From positions 1 through 64,000 of the forward strand of contig NZ_LGDG01000223.1 of assembly GCF_001279775.1 (NCBI RefSeq): a stretch of DNA of 64,000 nucleotides, in the 5' to 3' direction. Below, piece by piece: positions 18,839 to 25,841 of this stretch; within the stretch, counting starts at the first letter, position 1, and every line of letters starts with the position of its first letter. The notes below the pieces were generated by a model, which ran no database searches, was not told the DNA's origin, and saw only the letters and a list, made by a program, of their open reading frames with translations. Both the position numbers and the translations under genes were made by a program. The stretch comes from Streptomyces sp. MMG1533. GTDB lineage: Bacteria; Actinomycetota; Actinomycetes; Streptomycetales; Streptomycetaceae.

Positions 18839-19462
18839 ATGCCAGAGGGCGCGCGCTACAGGCGCATCGCTGCTGACATCCAGCGCCGCATCGCCGCCGG
18901 CGAGTGGCAGCCGGGCCAAGACCTGCCTTCGCGTGCCGAGCTAGCTGCCGAACTCGGCGTACACCCTCAGACGGTTCGCCTCGCCTATGTCCACCTGCGC
19001 CGCACGGGCGTTTTGGAGGGCGAGGAGCGCCGGGCCGTGTATGTGGCGCATCCTCCTGCTATGCGTACTCTCACGGACGCGGACGCTGACTGGCCGTATT
19101 CCTCCGAGACCACCGACACCCGCCCGCGCCCCGCCACGGTGGAGCTTGCGGAGCGGCTTGGTGTCCACGTGGGTGCGATGTTGCGGCACGAGACGGTGGA
19201 GTGCCTGGACCCGGGCGGCAGGTCGGCGATGCTCGTGTCGTCGTGGTGGCGCGGTCAGCGCCGGCCGCACGCGTCCTATGTGGCGGAGCTCGGTTGTGTG
19301 GAGCTGACGGAGGAGCAGGCGCATGCGCTGGGGCTGCTGGTGGACATGCCGGCTTTCCGTGTGGTGCGCACTCGTTTCGACGTTCACCGCCGCCCCCTGG
19401 AGACTGCTGATCTGATCCTGCCGATGGATCGCTGGCTGATTCGACTTGCGCCCATGCGGTAG
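18839..19462 (+). CDS. GntR/HutC-type transcriptional regulator
   Basis: A 207-residue regulator. An N-terminal GntR winged helix (residues 5-70) has YRRIAADIQRRIAAGEWQPGQDLPSR and a recognition helix at HPQTVRLAYVHLRRTGVL. A C-terminal UTRA-like ligand domain (about 90-205) follows. Such regulators are typical of actinobacterial integrative elements, where they control excision or lysogeny, though this one could also be host-derived. The start matches the first GntR residues, and a perfect palindrome lies upstream. The ligand is unknown. Confidence 0.85.
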   Translation: MPEGARYRRIAADIQRRIAAGEWQPGQDLPSRAELAAELGVHPQTVRLAYVHLRRTGVLEGEERRAVYVAHPPAMRTLTDADADWPYSSETTDTRPRPATVELAERLGVHVGAMLRHETVECLDPGGRSAMLVSSWWRGQRRPHASYVAELGCVELTEEQAHALGLLVDMPAFRVVRTRFDVHRRPLETADLILPMDRWLIRLAPMR

Positions 19463-19670
19463 CAGAAGGCGCTTTCTGTCCTGGCGTGTGGGGCGCCGGA
19501 GTCACGAGTAAAGCCGAGTTTCAGTCGTGGGGGAAGGTGTGCCCTGCGTATTCTTTGACTTTCAGTCGACAACCCATATCTGTCCGTAACCACAGGTGGG
19601 GCGTTGGCCAAACGTTCCTGCAGGTAACCCGAAGCCGCCGCGGCGGCGAGCCGTCGGCGGTGGCCGGGGG

Positions 19671-19949
19671 TCAGCGGGTGCTGTCGCCTATCTGGTCGCA
19701 GGCGTGGCCGCTCACGGTCCGGTAGTTGCGCCACAGTTCCTCGGCGACGCCGCAGGACCGGTCGATGTCCCGGCAGTCGTCACAGCGGAGGGAGTGGCGG
19801 GTGTAGGCGCTGTACGCCTGCTGCACAGGAGTGAGTTGACCGACGCCGGCGGCTAGGACTGCGGCAGCCGCGGCTGCCCGGACGGTTCCGTCGTCGGGGT
19901 TTGGGTCTCTACGCTCGTCCACGTCGACGTCGCTCCGTTCGTCGGCCAT
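19671..19949 (-). CDS. small hypothetical protein with CxxC motif
   Basis: A 92-residue acidic protein: charged N-terminus (DVDVDERRDPNPDDG), an Ala-rich helix, then a Cys cluster CDDCRDIDRSC and a final Cys/His segment (GHACDQ), possibly a small metal site. It diverges from the mini-GntR gene across a region with a GC palindrome. I do not recognise a family. Similar short proteins are common in Streptomyces integrative elements. Confidence 0.6.
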   Translation of the reverse strand: MADERSDVDVDERRDPNPDDGTVRAAAAAAVLAAGVGQLTPVQQAYSAYTRHSLRCDDCRDIDRSCGVAEELWRNYRTVSGHACDQIGDSTR

Positions 19950-20015
19950 GCCCCCGGGCCGGTTGCGCGGTCGCGGGGGTCTCGACTACTCCATTGGACC
20001 TTACTACCCCATACC

Positions 20016-20027
20016 ACCCCCGGGGGT
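20016..20027. promoter_or_regulatory. palindrome between divergent genes
   Basis: ACCCCCGGGGGT is a perfect 12-bp palindrome flanked by CTAC/GTAG-type sequence. It lies between the 92-aa gene (minus) and the mini-GntR gene (plus), and is a candidate operator for the latter. Confidence 0.4.
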
Positions 20028-20066
20028 AGCTATGGCGGGCCAGGGGTGGCGGGCTAGCGTCCGAAC

Positions 20067-20312
20067 GTGATCATCGACCGGGAGGGGCCCGTACCTCCGT
20101 ACCGCCAGATCGCCGACCATCTCCGGCGGCAGATCGAGGACGGCACGATCCCTCCAGGTCGGCGGATCCCCTCCACCGTCGAGATGGAGCAGGAATACGA
20201 GGTCGCCCGTGACACTCTCCGCAAAGCCACGCAGGTACTGAAGGACGAGGGCCTCATCGAGTCCGTCCGGGGCATGGGCCTGTACGTAGTTGACCGGAGC
20301 GCTGACGCATAG
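20067..20312 (+). CDS. mini GntR-family DNA-binding protein
   Basis: An 81-residue protein that is little more than a GntR winged helix: YRQIADHLRRQIEDGTIPPGRRIPST, the DNA-recognition segment VARDTLRKATQVLKDEGLI and a short wing VRGMGLYV. It has no effector domain, so it probably acts constitutively as a repressor or as a competitor of other GntR proteins. The start is GTG or a near equivalent, with MIIDREG as first residues. Such mini-GntR genes are frequent in Streptomyces phages and AICEs. Confidence 0.85.
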   Translation: MIIDREGPVPPYRQIADHLRRQIEDGTIPPGRRIPSTVEMEQEYEVARDTLRKATQVLKDEGLIESVRGMGLYVVDRSADA

Positions 20313-20346
20313 CCCGCTGTCCGACCCCGCCGATAGACTCGGGATC

Positions 20347-20538
20347 ATGTCCCCCACCCTCCCGCCGGACGGCTGCGAGCTGTCTGCCGATGACCTGAAC
20401 GAGCGGATCCGCGCGTTCTGGATTGATGGGCGCGGGCATCCTGCGGTGGCGCTGACGGATGTGCAGCGGGCCGAGTATCAGCGGCTGCTGGCCGCGCTCC
20501 GGGCTGTCGAGCGCGGGGACGTCGCCGAAGCGGCGTGA
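20347..20538 (+). CDS. small hypothetical protein
   Basis: A 63-residue acidic helical protein (LTDVQRAEYQRLLAALRAVERGDVAEAA). It lies 34 bp after the mini-GntR gene on the same strand and probably in the same transcript, which ends at the hairpin 20541-20564. ATG at 20347 was chosen over an upstream in-frame start that would overlap the GntR gene. No family recognised. Confidence 0.6.
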   Translation: MSPTLPPDGCELSADDLNERIRAFWIDGRGHPAVALTDVQRAEYQRLLAALRAVERGDVAEAA

Positions 20539-20540
20539 CG

Positions 20541-20564
20541 AAGCCCCGCACGGTGGCGGGGCTT
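20541..20564. terminator. bidirectional hairpin terminator
   Basis: A perfect 9-bp stem AAGCCCCGC/GCGGGGCTT with a 6-base loop sits between the convergent ends at 20538 (plus) and 20581 (minus). Confidence 0.8.
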
Positions 20565-20580
20565 CCAGTGCGGCTCGGCT

Positions 20581-21135
20581 CTAGTCGAGGTTCTCGTTCG
20601 GGTCGTCCAGCTCGGCGCGGTCGCGGACGCTGACCCCATCGACCGGCAGCATCATCGTGATCGCGTCCAGGATTGAGTCCATCATCTCTGCCGCATTCGA
20701 CCGGCCCCACGCTTTGGCGGTCACGAGCGAGTTCTCCGGCTCCGAGGCTTCCGCCTGCGCGTAGGCGTCACGTGCTTCCTGCTTCGGCAGGGCGTCCCGC
20801 ATCTGGCCCAGCAGGGTTCGCAGCTCATGGATGGTGGAGGAGTACGCCTCGGCTTGGAAGGTGCGCTCTTCGAGGGGGTATTCGGCATTGAGGGCCCACT
20901 CTCGCCGACCAGCCAGATCCGCGTCCAGGTCGCCCATCGCCTCCTGCAGTTCCGGCTTGCGCTGGAGGGTCTGGTGCGGGAGGGCGGCAGCGGCGGCTTC
21001 GCGGAGCCACTGGGCGCGGCTCATGTGCTGACGGTTGGCGTCTGCGTCAACTTCGGCGAGGAGGCTTTCGGGGTAGGCCACGCTGATGGCGGGGCCGATC
21101 GCGGGTCGGCCGCCGGGGTTGGTGGGCTGGCTCAT
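20581..21135 (-). CDS. ribbon-helix-helix (CopG/Arc-like) regulator
   Basis: A 184-residue protein. Residues about 10-52 form a ribbon-helix-helix unit: a short strand (AISVAYPESLLAEVDADA), then helix, turn and helix ending SRAQWLREAAAAAL. The rest is a long acidic helical region (about 60-184), perhaps for oligomerisation or partner binding as in antitoxins. No toxin-like gene is adjacent. Two matching 20-bp sites lie directly upstream, consistent with autoregulation. Confidence 0.75.
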   Translation of the reverse strand: MSQPTNPGGRPAIGPAISVAYPESLLAEVDADANRQHMSRAQWLREAAAAALPHQTLQRKPELQEAMGDLDADLAGRREWALNAEYPLEERTFQAEAYSSTIHELRTLLGQMRDALPKQEARDAYAQAEASEPENSLVTAKAWGRSNAAEMMDSILDAITMMLPVDGVSVRDRAELDDPNENLD

Positions 21136-21151
21136 GAGGTTCCCCCTTCAA

Positions 21152-21208
21152 GGTTTTCGATATGGGAAACCCTAGTGGATCCATCGCAGGTTTTCAATAT
21201 GGAGAACC
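21152..21208. promoter_or_regulatory. twin operators GGTTTTC-n-ATATGG-n-GAACC
   Basis: Two 20-bp direct copies with internal dyad symmetry (21152-21171 and 21189-21208) differ at only four positions. Their centres are 37 bp apart, and they lie between the RHH gene (minus) and a small plus-strand gene. They probably bind the RHH protein. Confidence 0.65.
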
Positions 21209-21239
21209 ATGCCGCGTGCAGTCACATAAGATCCCGCCC

Positions 21240-21446
21240 GTGGCAACCATCGACTTCCCCGAGGATCTGATCGCGCTGGAACGTTCCGCCTGGGAGGAGA
21301 TCCAAGCCGGACGACTGACCGTGGCGACCGCGACCGCCGTACAGGCGCGGCTCACCCAGTTCGCGGCCGAAGCGGGCGTCGACCGGTACACGGTTGAGAT
21401 GAGGCTCAAGCGGGCCGTCCGGCACGCGGAGACGGTCGAGGGCTAG
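21240..21446 (+). CDS. small hypothetical protein
   Basis: A 68-residue predicted helical protein (FPEDLIALERSAWEEIQAGRLTVATATAVQARLTQFAAEAGVDRYTVEMRLKRAVRH). This is a pattern seen in small Streptomyces phage proteins of unknown role. GTG at 21240 is used because the earlier in-frame ATG lies inside the operator region. It diverges from the RHH regulator and shares its operators, and overlaps the converging gene end by 4 bp. Confidence 0.6.
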   Translation: MATIDFPEDLIALERSAWEEIQAGRLTVATATAVQARLTQFAAEAGVDRYTVEMRLKRAVRHAETVEG

Positions 21447-21715
21447 GCGCGCAGGATCTCCGCCTCGGAGATCTGGAAGCCGTGACCGCACGGGCCGAAG
21501 TCGATGAACGTCGGCACATCGGGCCGACCGAACCTCAGCTCGGACTGGCGGGTGTCGATGCGCTCCGGTGCGATACCGCAGGCCGGACACTCCGGAAGCG
21601 GTGGATAGTCAGGCTGCTGGAGCACGCCCAGGACGATCGCGTTCTCGCGCTCCATCAACGCCTGCCGCGTGTCGCGCAACCAGTCACCTGTCAGCGAAGG
21701 ACGGTCACCATTCAC
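21443..21715 (-). CDS. hypothetical protein with CPxC motif
   Basis: A 90-residue protein with CPAC at about 43-46 and GPCGHGF near the C-terminus, together a plausible zinc site. It starts with GTG at 21715, overlapping the stop of the 58-aa gene by GTGA, so translation is coupled. No family recognised. Confidence 0.6.
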   Translation of the reverse strand: MNGDRPSLTGDWLRDTRQALMERENAIVLGVLQQPDYPPLPECPACGIAPERIDTRQSELRFGRPDVPTFIDFGPCGHGFQISEAEILRA

Positions 21716-21888
21716 GGCTGCCTCCCCTGGTTGATGCGGTCGATGAGCTCCGGCGGGAAGCGGTCCTCGGCGCCCGGCGGAAGCTGTACCCGGCCCGGCG
21801 ACAGGATGACCCGCTGCTCACCTGGGCGGGACCGGTACGACGGCATCGACCCGCCACGGCGGAAACGAGCGAGCAGGCGGCGCAGCAT
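21712..21888 (-). CDS. small basic hypothetical protein
   Basis: A 58-residue reading frame begins ATG at 21888 with GGGAGGACTG upstream. It has an Arg-rich N-terminus (MLRRLLARFRRGG) and ends PPELIDRINQGRQP. The strong ribosome site and the GTGA overlap with the next gene mark it as real. Function unknown. Confidence 0.6.
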   Translation of the reverse strand: MLRRLLARFRRGGSMPSYRSRPGEQRVILSPGRVQLPPGAEDRFPPELIDRINQGRQP

Positions 21889-21906
21889 CAGTCCTCCCTA
21901 GAGCAG

Positions 21907-21939
21907 CGCCCCCGCCGGGGTTCTACGTCGGCGGGGGCG
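21907..21939 (-). terminator. hairpin terminator
   Basis: A perfect 11-bp stem CGCCCCCGCCG/CGGCGGGGGCG lies between the 73-aa gene ending at 21989 and the gene starting at 21888. It splits the minus-strand run into two transcripts or attenuates the second. Confidence 0.75.
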
Positions 21940-21988
21940 GCAGCAGCAAACCCGACTTGCTAGACAGCTGTCGGATGGTCCGATCAGC

Positions 21989-22210
21989 TTAAGCGCCGCC
22001 ACTGACAACGCCAGGGCGCCGCATCGACAGGACGTAGATGCCCGCCCCGTAGCCCTGCTCGGCAGCCTGCTCCGTGCCCTCGCGCAGTCGGTCGAAGCTG
22101 TCCGCCATCGGCCGCAGACACTCCGGCATCTGGAGCACGGGCGGCCCCTGGTAGTCACGGTCGAGCTGGCGCAGAGCACGGTCAGCATTCGGGTACAGGC
22201 GGTGGTTCAC
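21989..22210 (-). CDS. small hypothetical protein
   Basis: A 73-residue protein starting MNHRLYPNADRALRQLDRDY, with a helical middle and a beta-like end (GIYVLSMRRPG). It is the last gene of the LexA-like operon and overlaps the preceding gene by 4 bp. No family recognised. Confidence 0.6.
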   Translation of the reverse strand: MNHRLYPNADRALRQLDRDYQGPPVLQMPECLRPMADSFDRLREGTEQAAEQGYGAGIYVLSMRRPGVVSGGA

Positions 22211-22392
22211 AGCTGCCCCCTGTAGAGGATGTCCAGCTCGTCGTCGAGGTCCGTGAGTTCGGGGTGGCCACCGAAGACCATGATGTCCTGGATCTGTTGG
22301 GCAACCGCCACGATCTGCTGCTGCACGGCTTGCAGATCCCTCAGCCGCTCGGCCATCTCCGACATTCGCTGGCTCAGCTCGGAACGCTCCAT
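22207..22392 (-). CDS. small coiled-coil protein
   Basis: A 61-residue protein, nearly all helix (MERSELSQRMSEMAERLRDL followed by Gln-rich heptads), predicted to form a coiled coil. ATG at 22392 was preferred to the upstream frame start. It overlaps the next gene by 4 bp. Role unknown. Confidence 0.6.
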   Translation of the reverse strand: MERSELSQRMSEMAERLRDLQAVQQQIVAVAQQIQDIMVFGGHPELTDLDDELDILYRGQL

Positions 22393-22412
22393 GCCGCCAG
22401 GATGGCAGACGA

Positions 22413-22607
22413 TCACGCCTCGCCCGGCCAGGTCGTCAACACGGTGCCGGTCTCCTCGTCGACGAGGGTGACGCGGGCGCCGGGCCCCTTACTGAGGCCG
22501 ATCCACTCGGTGACCTTGCCGCGGGCTGTGGACTCGGAGTCCCACCAGCCGTGCATGGTCGGGCGGCCGACGGAGGTGAGGGTGACGTGGAAGCGGTCAG
22601 GGTTCAC
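22413..22607 (-). CDS. small hypothetical protein
   Basis: A 64-residue protein of predicted beta strands (FHVTLTSVGRPTMHGWWDS ... RVTLVDEETGTVLTTW). It starts GTG at 22607 with a 4-bp GTGA overlap with the LexA-like gene, so its translation is coupled to the regulator. No family recognised. Confidence 0.6.
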   Translation of the reverse strand: MNPDRFHVTLTSVGRPTMHGWWDSESTARGKVTEWIGLSKGPGARVTLVDEETGTVLTTWPGEA

Positions 22608-22825
22608 GTCAGCCGGATCCCGCGCGGCCGGCCCGGCGTCCGGCTGATCGCGCCTTTCGACTCCAGTTCCCGCAGCTGGTAGTGGACGGTGCTGGCGGCC
22701 AGGCCGACGTGGGCGGCGAGTTCGGCCACGGTTGGGGCGTCGCCGTCGTCGAGGATGGCCTGCCGGATGCGGGCGAGGATGCGTTCCTGGGTGGCGGTGA
22801 GGTAGTCGACGCGGTTCTGTGCCAT
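22604..22825 (-). CDS. LexA DNA-binding-domain-only regulator
   Basis: A 73-residue protein that aligns over its whole length with the N-terminal winged helix of LexA: LTATQERILARIRQAI, then PTVAELAAHVGLAASTVHYQLRELESKGAI and the wing RTPGRPRGIRL. The S24 self-cleavage domain is absent, so RecA cannot trigger its inactivation in the usual way. It heads a four-gene minus-strand operon and is divergent from a DUF6233 gene; the shared promoter holds an SOS-box-like site. A role as phage repressor or as a competitor at LexA sites is inferred. Confidence 0.82.
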   Translation of the reverse strand: MAQNRVDYLTATQERILARIRQAILDDGDAPTVAELAAHVGLAASTVHYQLRELESKGAISRTPGRPRGIRLT

Positions 22826-22834
22826 ACCTCAATA

Positions 22835-22846
22835 GAGCACGTGTTC
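22835..22846. promoter_or_regulatory. degenerate SOS-box-like site
   Basis: GAGC-ACGT-GTTC, read on the minus strand as TCGAAC-ACGT-GCTC, has one perfect actinobacterial LexA half-site (TCGAAC) and one half with a mismatch. It lies in the 44-bp gap between the LexA-like gene and the DUF6233 gene. Confidence 0.5.
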
Positions 22847-22869
22847 GAATTTTGGTGCAAGCTGGAGGA

Positions 22870-23205
22870 GTGACCGACCTCCCGCCCGACCTGCCCAGAC
22901 TCCGCACCCTGGAGACCTGGCTCGCCCTCACCCTCGACCAAGTGCGGGCAGCGATCGCGGCAGCCGAGCAGCGGGACGCCGAACGACAGCACGGCGAGCA
23001 AACCCGGCCGCCCGCACCCGACTGGCTCCTCGAACTCGGCCTCAACCGCGACAGCCCTCCCGTCCAGGTCCACGCCGGCGGCTGCTGGAACGCAGGCAAG
23101 CGATCGCGCGGCATAGCCCGGGAGGAGGCACTGCGGGCACTCGCCGACGGGGTGAAAGCCTGCGGAGCCTGCCGGCCAGACACGGAGCTCGGGTTCCTTG
23201 GCTGA
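22870..23205 (+). CDS. DUF6233-like protein
   Basis: A 111-residue protein. Its second half has the pattern VQVHAGGCWNAGKRSRGIAR followed by an EALRALADGVKACGACRPDT-type segment, which I recognise from the Streptomyces family DUF6233; function unknown. The first half is helical with a charged linker. GTG at 22870 follows GGAGGA and is the clear start. It is divergent from the LexA-like regulator, so probably under its control. A strong hairpin lies downstream. Confidence 0.7.
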   Translation: MTDLPPDLPRLRTLETWLALTLDQVRAAIAAAEQRDAERQHGEQTRPPAPDWLLELGLNRDSPPVQVHAGGCWNAGKRSRGIAREEALRALADGVKACGACRPDTELGFLG

Positions 23206-23249
23206 GGGCATGCGCCGATCCTCCCGCGGGGAGGACCGGGAGGAGCGGC

Positions 23250-23280
23250 GGGCCCCGCCATCCTGAGGACGGCAGGGCCC
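23250..23280 (+). terminator. hairpin terminator
   Basis: A 14-bp stem with two mismatches (23250-23263 with 23267-23280) and a TGA loop lies 45 bases after the DUF6233 gene. The rest of the gap to 23410 shows no gene. Confidence 0.7.
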
Positions 23281-23410
23281 AAACGGGGGCCTCACCTGGG
23301 GGTGGCGGATCCCGCGCGATCAACGATGCACCACAAACCAGCCATGGCGATAGAGGCGTGACCGGAAGTAGTTCACGGGCGATGTCAGTACCGGCAGCAA
23401 TGATGAGCGC

Positions 23411-23596
23411 ATGACGATCACGATGCAGAACTACGGGCTCACCTGGACCGACCCGGACGGGATACCGCGGGCCTCCGCCGTCGCCTACGACCAGGCGAGC
23501 GCCGAACGACAGAAGGCGAAGCTGGAGGGCGACGGCTGTACGGACATCGAGCTCGTCGAGGTCAAGCCCGGCCAGCTGCCCGACGCTAAGGGCTAG
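23411..23596 (+). CDS. small hypothetical protein
   Basis: A 61-residue protein with predicted alpha/beta character (GLTWTDPDGIPRASAVAYDQASAE, then IELVEVKPGQL), perhaps a small domain that packs a helix on a sheet. It is followed 11 bp later by the 105-aa gene on the same strand, and both end at the hairpin at 23935. Not recognised. Confidence 0.6.
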   Translation: MTITMQNYGLTWTDPDGIPRASAVAYDQASAERQKAKLEGDGCTDIELVEVKPGQLPDAKG

Positions 23597-23607
23597 GGTC
23601 TGCCGTC

Positions 23608-23925
23608 ATGACCGGAGCCCCGTTCCCCTTTGCTGCAGCCCCGAATGGGTGGCGAGTAGCGATCGAGTGTCCCGACGACCGTCTGATCATGGTGATGCCG
23701 ATCGTCGGCTGGGCCACCCCCGTCGATGGGATGCGGCGAACCGACGACAACCTGGCCGTCGAGCCCGTCATCCTCTTCGACAACGTCGACGATCCGATCA
23801 TCACACTCCTCTCGGACATTCTCCACGAGTGGACCGATGGCGAAACACTGCACCAGATCATGGCTCCAGGCTTCGAGGTCCGTGAGGTGCCAGACGGCTG
23901 GTCAGTGCGCGAATACGGCGACTGA
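23608..23925 (+). CDS. hypothetical protein
   Basis: A 105-residue acidic protein: beta-rich N-terminal half (WRVAIECPDDRLIMVMPIVGW), a VILFDN strand and an amphipathic end (EVREVPDGWSVREYGD). The shape suggests a small globular phage accessory protein. It lies in a short operon with the 61-aa gene. No known family. Confidence 0.6.
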   Translation: MTGAPFPFAAAPNGWRVAIECPDDRLIMVMPIVGWATPVDGMRRTDDNLAVEPVILFDNVDDPIITLLSDILHEWTDGETLHQIMAPGFEVREVPDGWSVREYGD

Positions 23926-23934
23926 ACACGCGAA

Positions 23935-23959
23935 CGCCCGCCCCAACTCGGGGCGGGCG
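23935..23959 (+). terminator. hairpin terminator
   Basis: A perfect 10-bp stem CGCCCGCCCC/GGGGCGGGCG with loop AACTC follows the 105-aa gene by 9 bases and sits before the end of a converging gene. Confidence 0.85.
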
Positions 23960-23997
23960 CAAGGCGAACGCCGGCTAGTTAGACCAGCATCCGGCCG

Positions 23998-24336
23998 TCA
24001 GTGGAGTCCGCGACGGTGAGCCTCCCGGCGGATCCACGCCGCTTGATGGCCGGCGCGCTCCGCTCGCTCCCGTGCCTCGCCTGTCAGATACTCCGGGACC
24101 GGCCTCGGATCGCCGTCCGGCTCCAGCAGCAGATCGGCTTTGAGGGTCAGCGGCAGCATGTTCGCGCTGTCGTAGCAATCAGTCCAGCTGATGCGGTGGC
24201 CCGACGGCGGGCACACCCGGTCAGCGTGGACCGTGGCCATCAGGTGGTGGGCGGGCTCGCCGCCGAGATCCGTCTCGTGCGGTTCGGGCAGAAGGCGAGC
24301 GATGAACTTGGCGGCATTGACGCGGCCTATGGGCAC
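23998..24336 (-). CDS. hypothetical protein
   Basis: A 112-residue protein starting GTG at 24336 (MPIGRVNAAKFIARLL) with GGGAGGA just upstream. An HHLMATVHADRVCPPSGHRISWTDC segment rich in His/Cys could bind metal, and the C-terminus is a basic helix (RERAERAGHQAAWIRREAHRRG). Not recognised. Confidence 0.6.
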   Translation of the reverse strand: MPIGRVNAAKFIARLLPEPHETDLGGEPAHHLMATVHADRVCPPSGHRISWTDCYDSANMLPLTLKADLLLEPDGDPRPVPEYLTGEARERAERAGHQAAWIRREAHRRGLH

Positions 24337-24476
24337 GAGTCCTCCCAGACTCTTGCAGCGGTCGTACCCCGACCGCAACAGGCCCCGCGCCTAAGAGAAG
24401 TATGCGCCACGCCACTGACAGAGACCGATACGAGAGAGCACCCGACGTCCCAGAGGTGCGCGTCACCGCTCCCCTG

Positions 24477-24830
24477 CTACCCGGGCATGTGATCCCACGT
24501 GCCCGGAGTCGCATACCGGCCGTTGTCGATACGCAAGCCCGCCAAGATGCTTGCCTTGCTCAGGCTGTGGTTCGACACCATGTCCACGCCGCACGCTTCA
24601 GCGAACTCGCAGGGGTCAAAGTTCGGGTCCTCGTAGCCCAGTACCTGGGCTACCACCCACATCACGTTGGTCTGCACGTAGTCCGTCTGACGCGCACTCA
24701 GTGGCTCAGGCGGGGCTTTCGGGTCCCTACTGCGATTGTGACCTGCGCGGTCACGGCGGTACGGGGCGTCGGACCAGTCGTGGTTATTGATCTCGGCGGC
24801 GAACTCGCTCGCCAAACGGCTCAGCGCCAT
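24477..24830 (-). CDS. hypothetical protein
   Basis: A 117-residue protein beginning MALSRLASEFAAEINN, with ATG at 24830 and GGAGG five bases upstream. It is helical with aromatic residues (TNVMWVVAQVLGYEDPNFDP) and two Cys. It reads like an uncharacterised phage early protein. Not recognised. Confidence 0.6.
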   Translation of the reverse strand: MALSRLASEFAAEINNHDWSDAPYRRDRAGHNRSRDPKAPPEPLSARQTDYVQTNVMWVVAQVLGYEDPNFDPCEFAEACGVDMVSNHSLSKASILAGLRIDNGRYATPGTWDHMPG

Positions 24831-25167
24831 GGTGCCTCCACTCATGAGAACACCGCCGCGAGTCGGCGTCTCTCCACGCTACGACACCACCAGAAGGCCC
24901 GCCACGACGGGGGATGCGTGGCGGGCCAGCGGCCAGTGTGGCACGCGGTGCTGACAGGACGGGCGCCTTCCACCTACCGTGGTTGGGCGGCCACCTGAGT
25001 TCGCAGCCACCTTCGGGTGGAGTCCTTCGGGGCGCGCAGTGGCCGCACCTGCACGCAGGAGGCGCGATGAGCGACACCGCCTGGGGCTGAGCCCGACGGC
25101 AGAACGCCCCCGCAGCCGTGTGTGGCTGCGGGGGCGTTCATGCGTCGCCTAGTTGGCGGAGGTAGCC
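24831..25167. other. 337-bp gap with two hairpins and a mini-ORF
   Basis: The gap holds a perfect 11-bp stem-loop at 24896-24906/24917-24927 (GGCCCGCCACG). A seven-codon reading frame at 25067-25090 (MSDTAWG) follows an excellent ribosome site AGGAGG at 25057. The long hairpin at 25103 comes next. No larger gene was seen. Confidence 0.5.
25103..25138. terminator. strong hairpin, terminator or attenuator
   Basis: A perfect 15-bp stem AACGCCCCCGCAGCC with loop GTGTGT and its complement. It begins 12 bases after the mini-ORF stop and 30 bases before the next plus-strand gene. Confidence 0.75.
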
Positions 25168-25386
25168 GTGACGGGCCTGGACGTCCCGCGTTGGGGTCGT
25201 GTGGACTTCACCGAAGCGGAACACCGGATCGCCGAGGGCGAGGACATTCACGCCCTCTACCTCACCACCACGGAAGCCAGCCGGGCCCTCCCCGCCCTCA
25301 AGGCGACCGACGGTCTCGCAGCGGCTGCCGCGCGGCTGAGAAAGCTCCTGGAAGGCCCGGCCTCCAGTGCCGAGCTACGCAGCTGA
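25168..25386 (+). CDS. small hypothetical protein
   Basis: A 72-residue protein from GTG at 25168, with GGAGG five bases upstream. It is helical with repeated Ala/Leu (ALPALKATDGLAAAAARLRKLLEG). It converges with the 111-aa gene, overlapping its end by 12 bp. Not recognised. Confidence 0.6.
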   Translation: MTGLDVPRWGRVDFTEAEHRIAEGEDIHALYLTTTEASRALPALKATDGLAAAAARLRKLLEGPASSAELRS

Positions 25387-25710
25387 GGGCGCGAGGATCT
25401 CGAAGGAGACCGTGATCCTCGGCTGGCCCGCCCTGGGCTCCAACTCGGAGTACTGCCACCTGTACAGCGACTCGTGCTCCAGCCGGCCAGCACTCGTCAC
25501 GAAGACAGGCTCAACCTGGCTCCTGACACTGCCATCCCGGTAGCGGCAGGCGACAACAGCCCACCCCACCACGGGAAACACGTCTTCCTCCTCCACCCAG
25601 CGCTCACTGGTTCCCGGCTTGTGAGCGTTGATCACAGCGCGGACTGTCCAGCCCGGCTGGGCGGTTGTCATGGAGAGGATCTCGTTCTCGAAGCGGTCGT
25701 CATCTGTCAT
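25375..25710 (-). CDS. hypothetical protein
   Basis: A 111-residue protein with an acidic N-terminus (MTDDDRFENEI) and a beta-rich middle (VVGWAVVACRYRDGSVRSQVEPVFV) ending in an ITVSFEI strand. It looks globular and could belong to a small phage family. Not recognised. Confidence 0.6.
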   Translation of the reverse strand: MTDDDRFENEILSMTTAQPGWTVRAVINAHKPGTSERWVEEEDVFPVVGWAVVACRYRDGSVRSQVEPVFVTSAGRLEHESLYRWQYSELEPRAGQPRITVSFEILAPSAA

Positions 25711-25841
25711 CAGGGGCTACTTTCGTCGGCAGACGCCCAGGGCGGGTGCTCACGACCCGATGTCCTCTGAGGCGGCATCGGTCCACTTGTCGGCCTCCCG
25801 AATGTAGCCCCAGAAGGCGGGGCTACCGGGCGTGGGAAGTT

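Noticed and set aside
22413..23282. 289-aa minus-strand frame covering the LexA-like and DUF6233 genes
   Set aside because: Only its last 64 codons look coding; the rest opposes or shifts frame relative to well-supported genes with ribosome sites.
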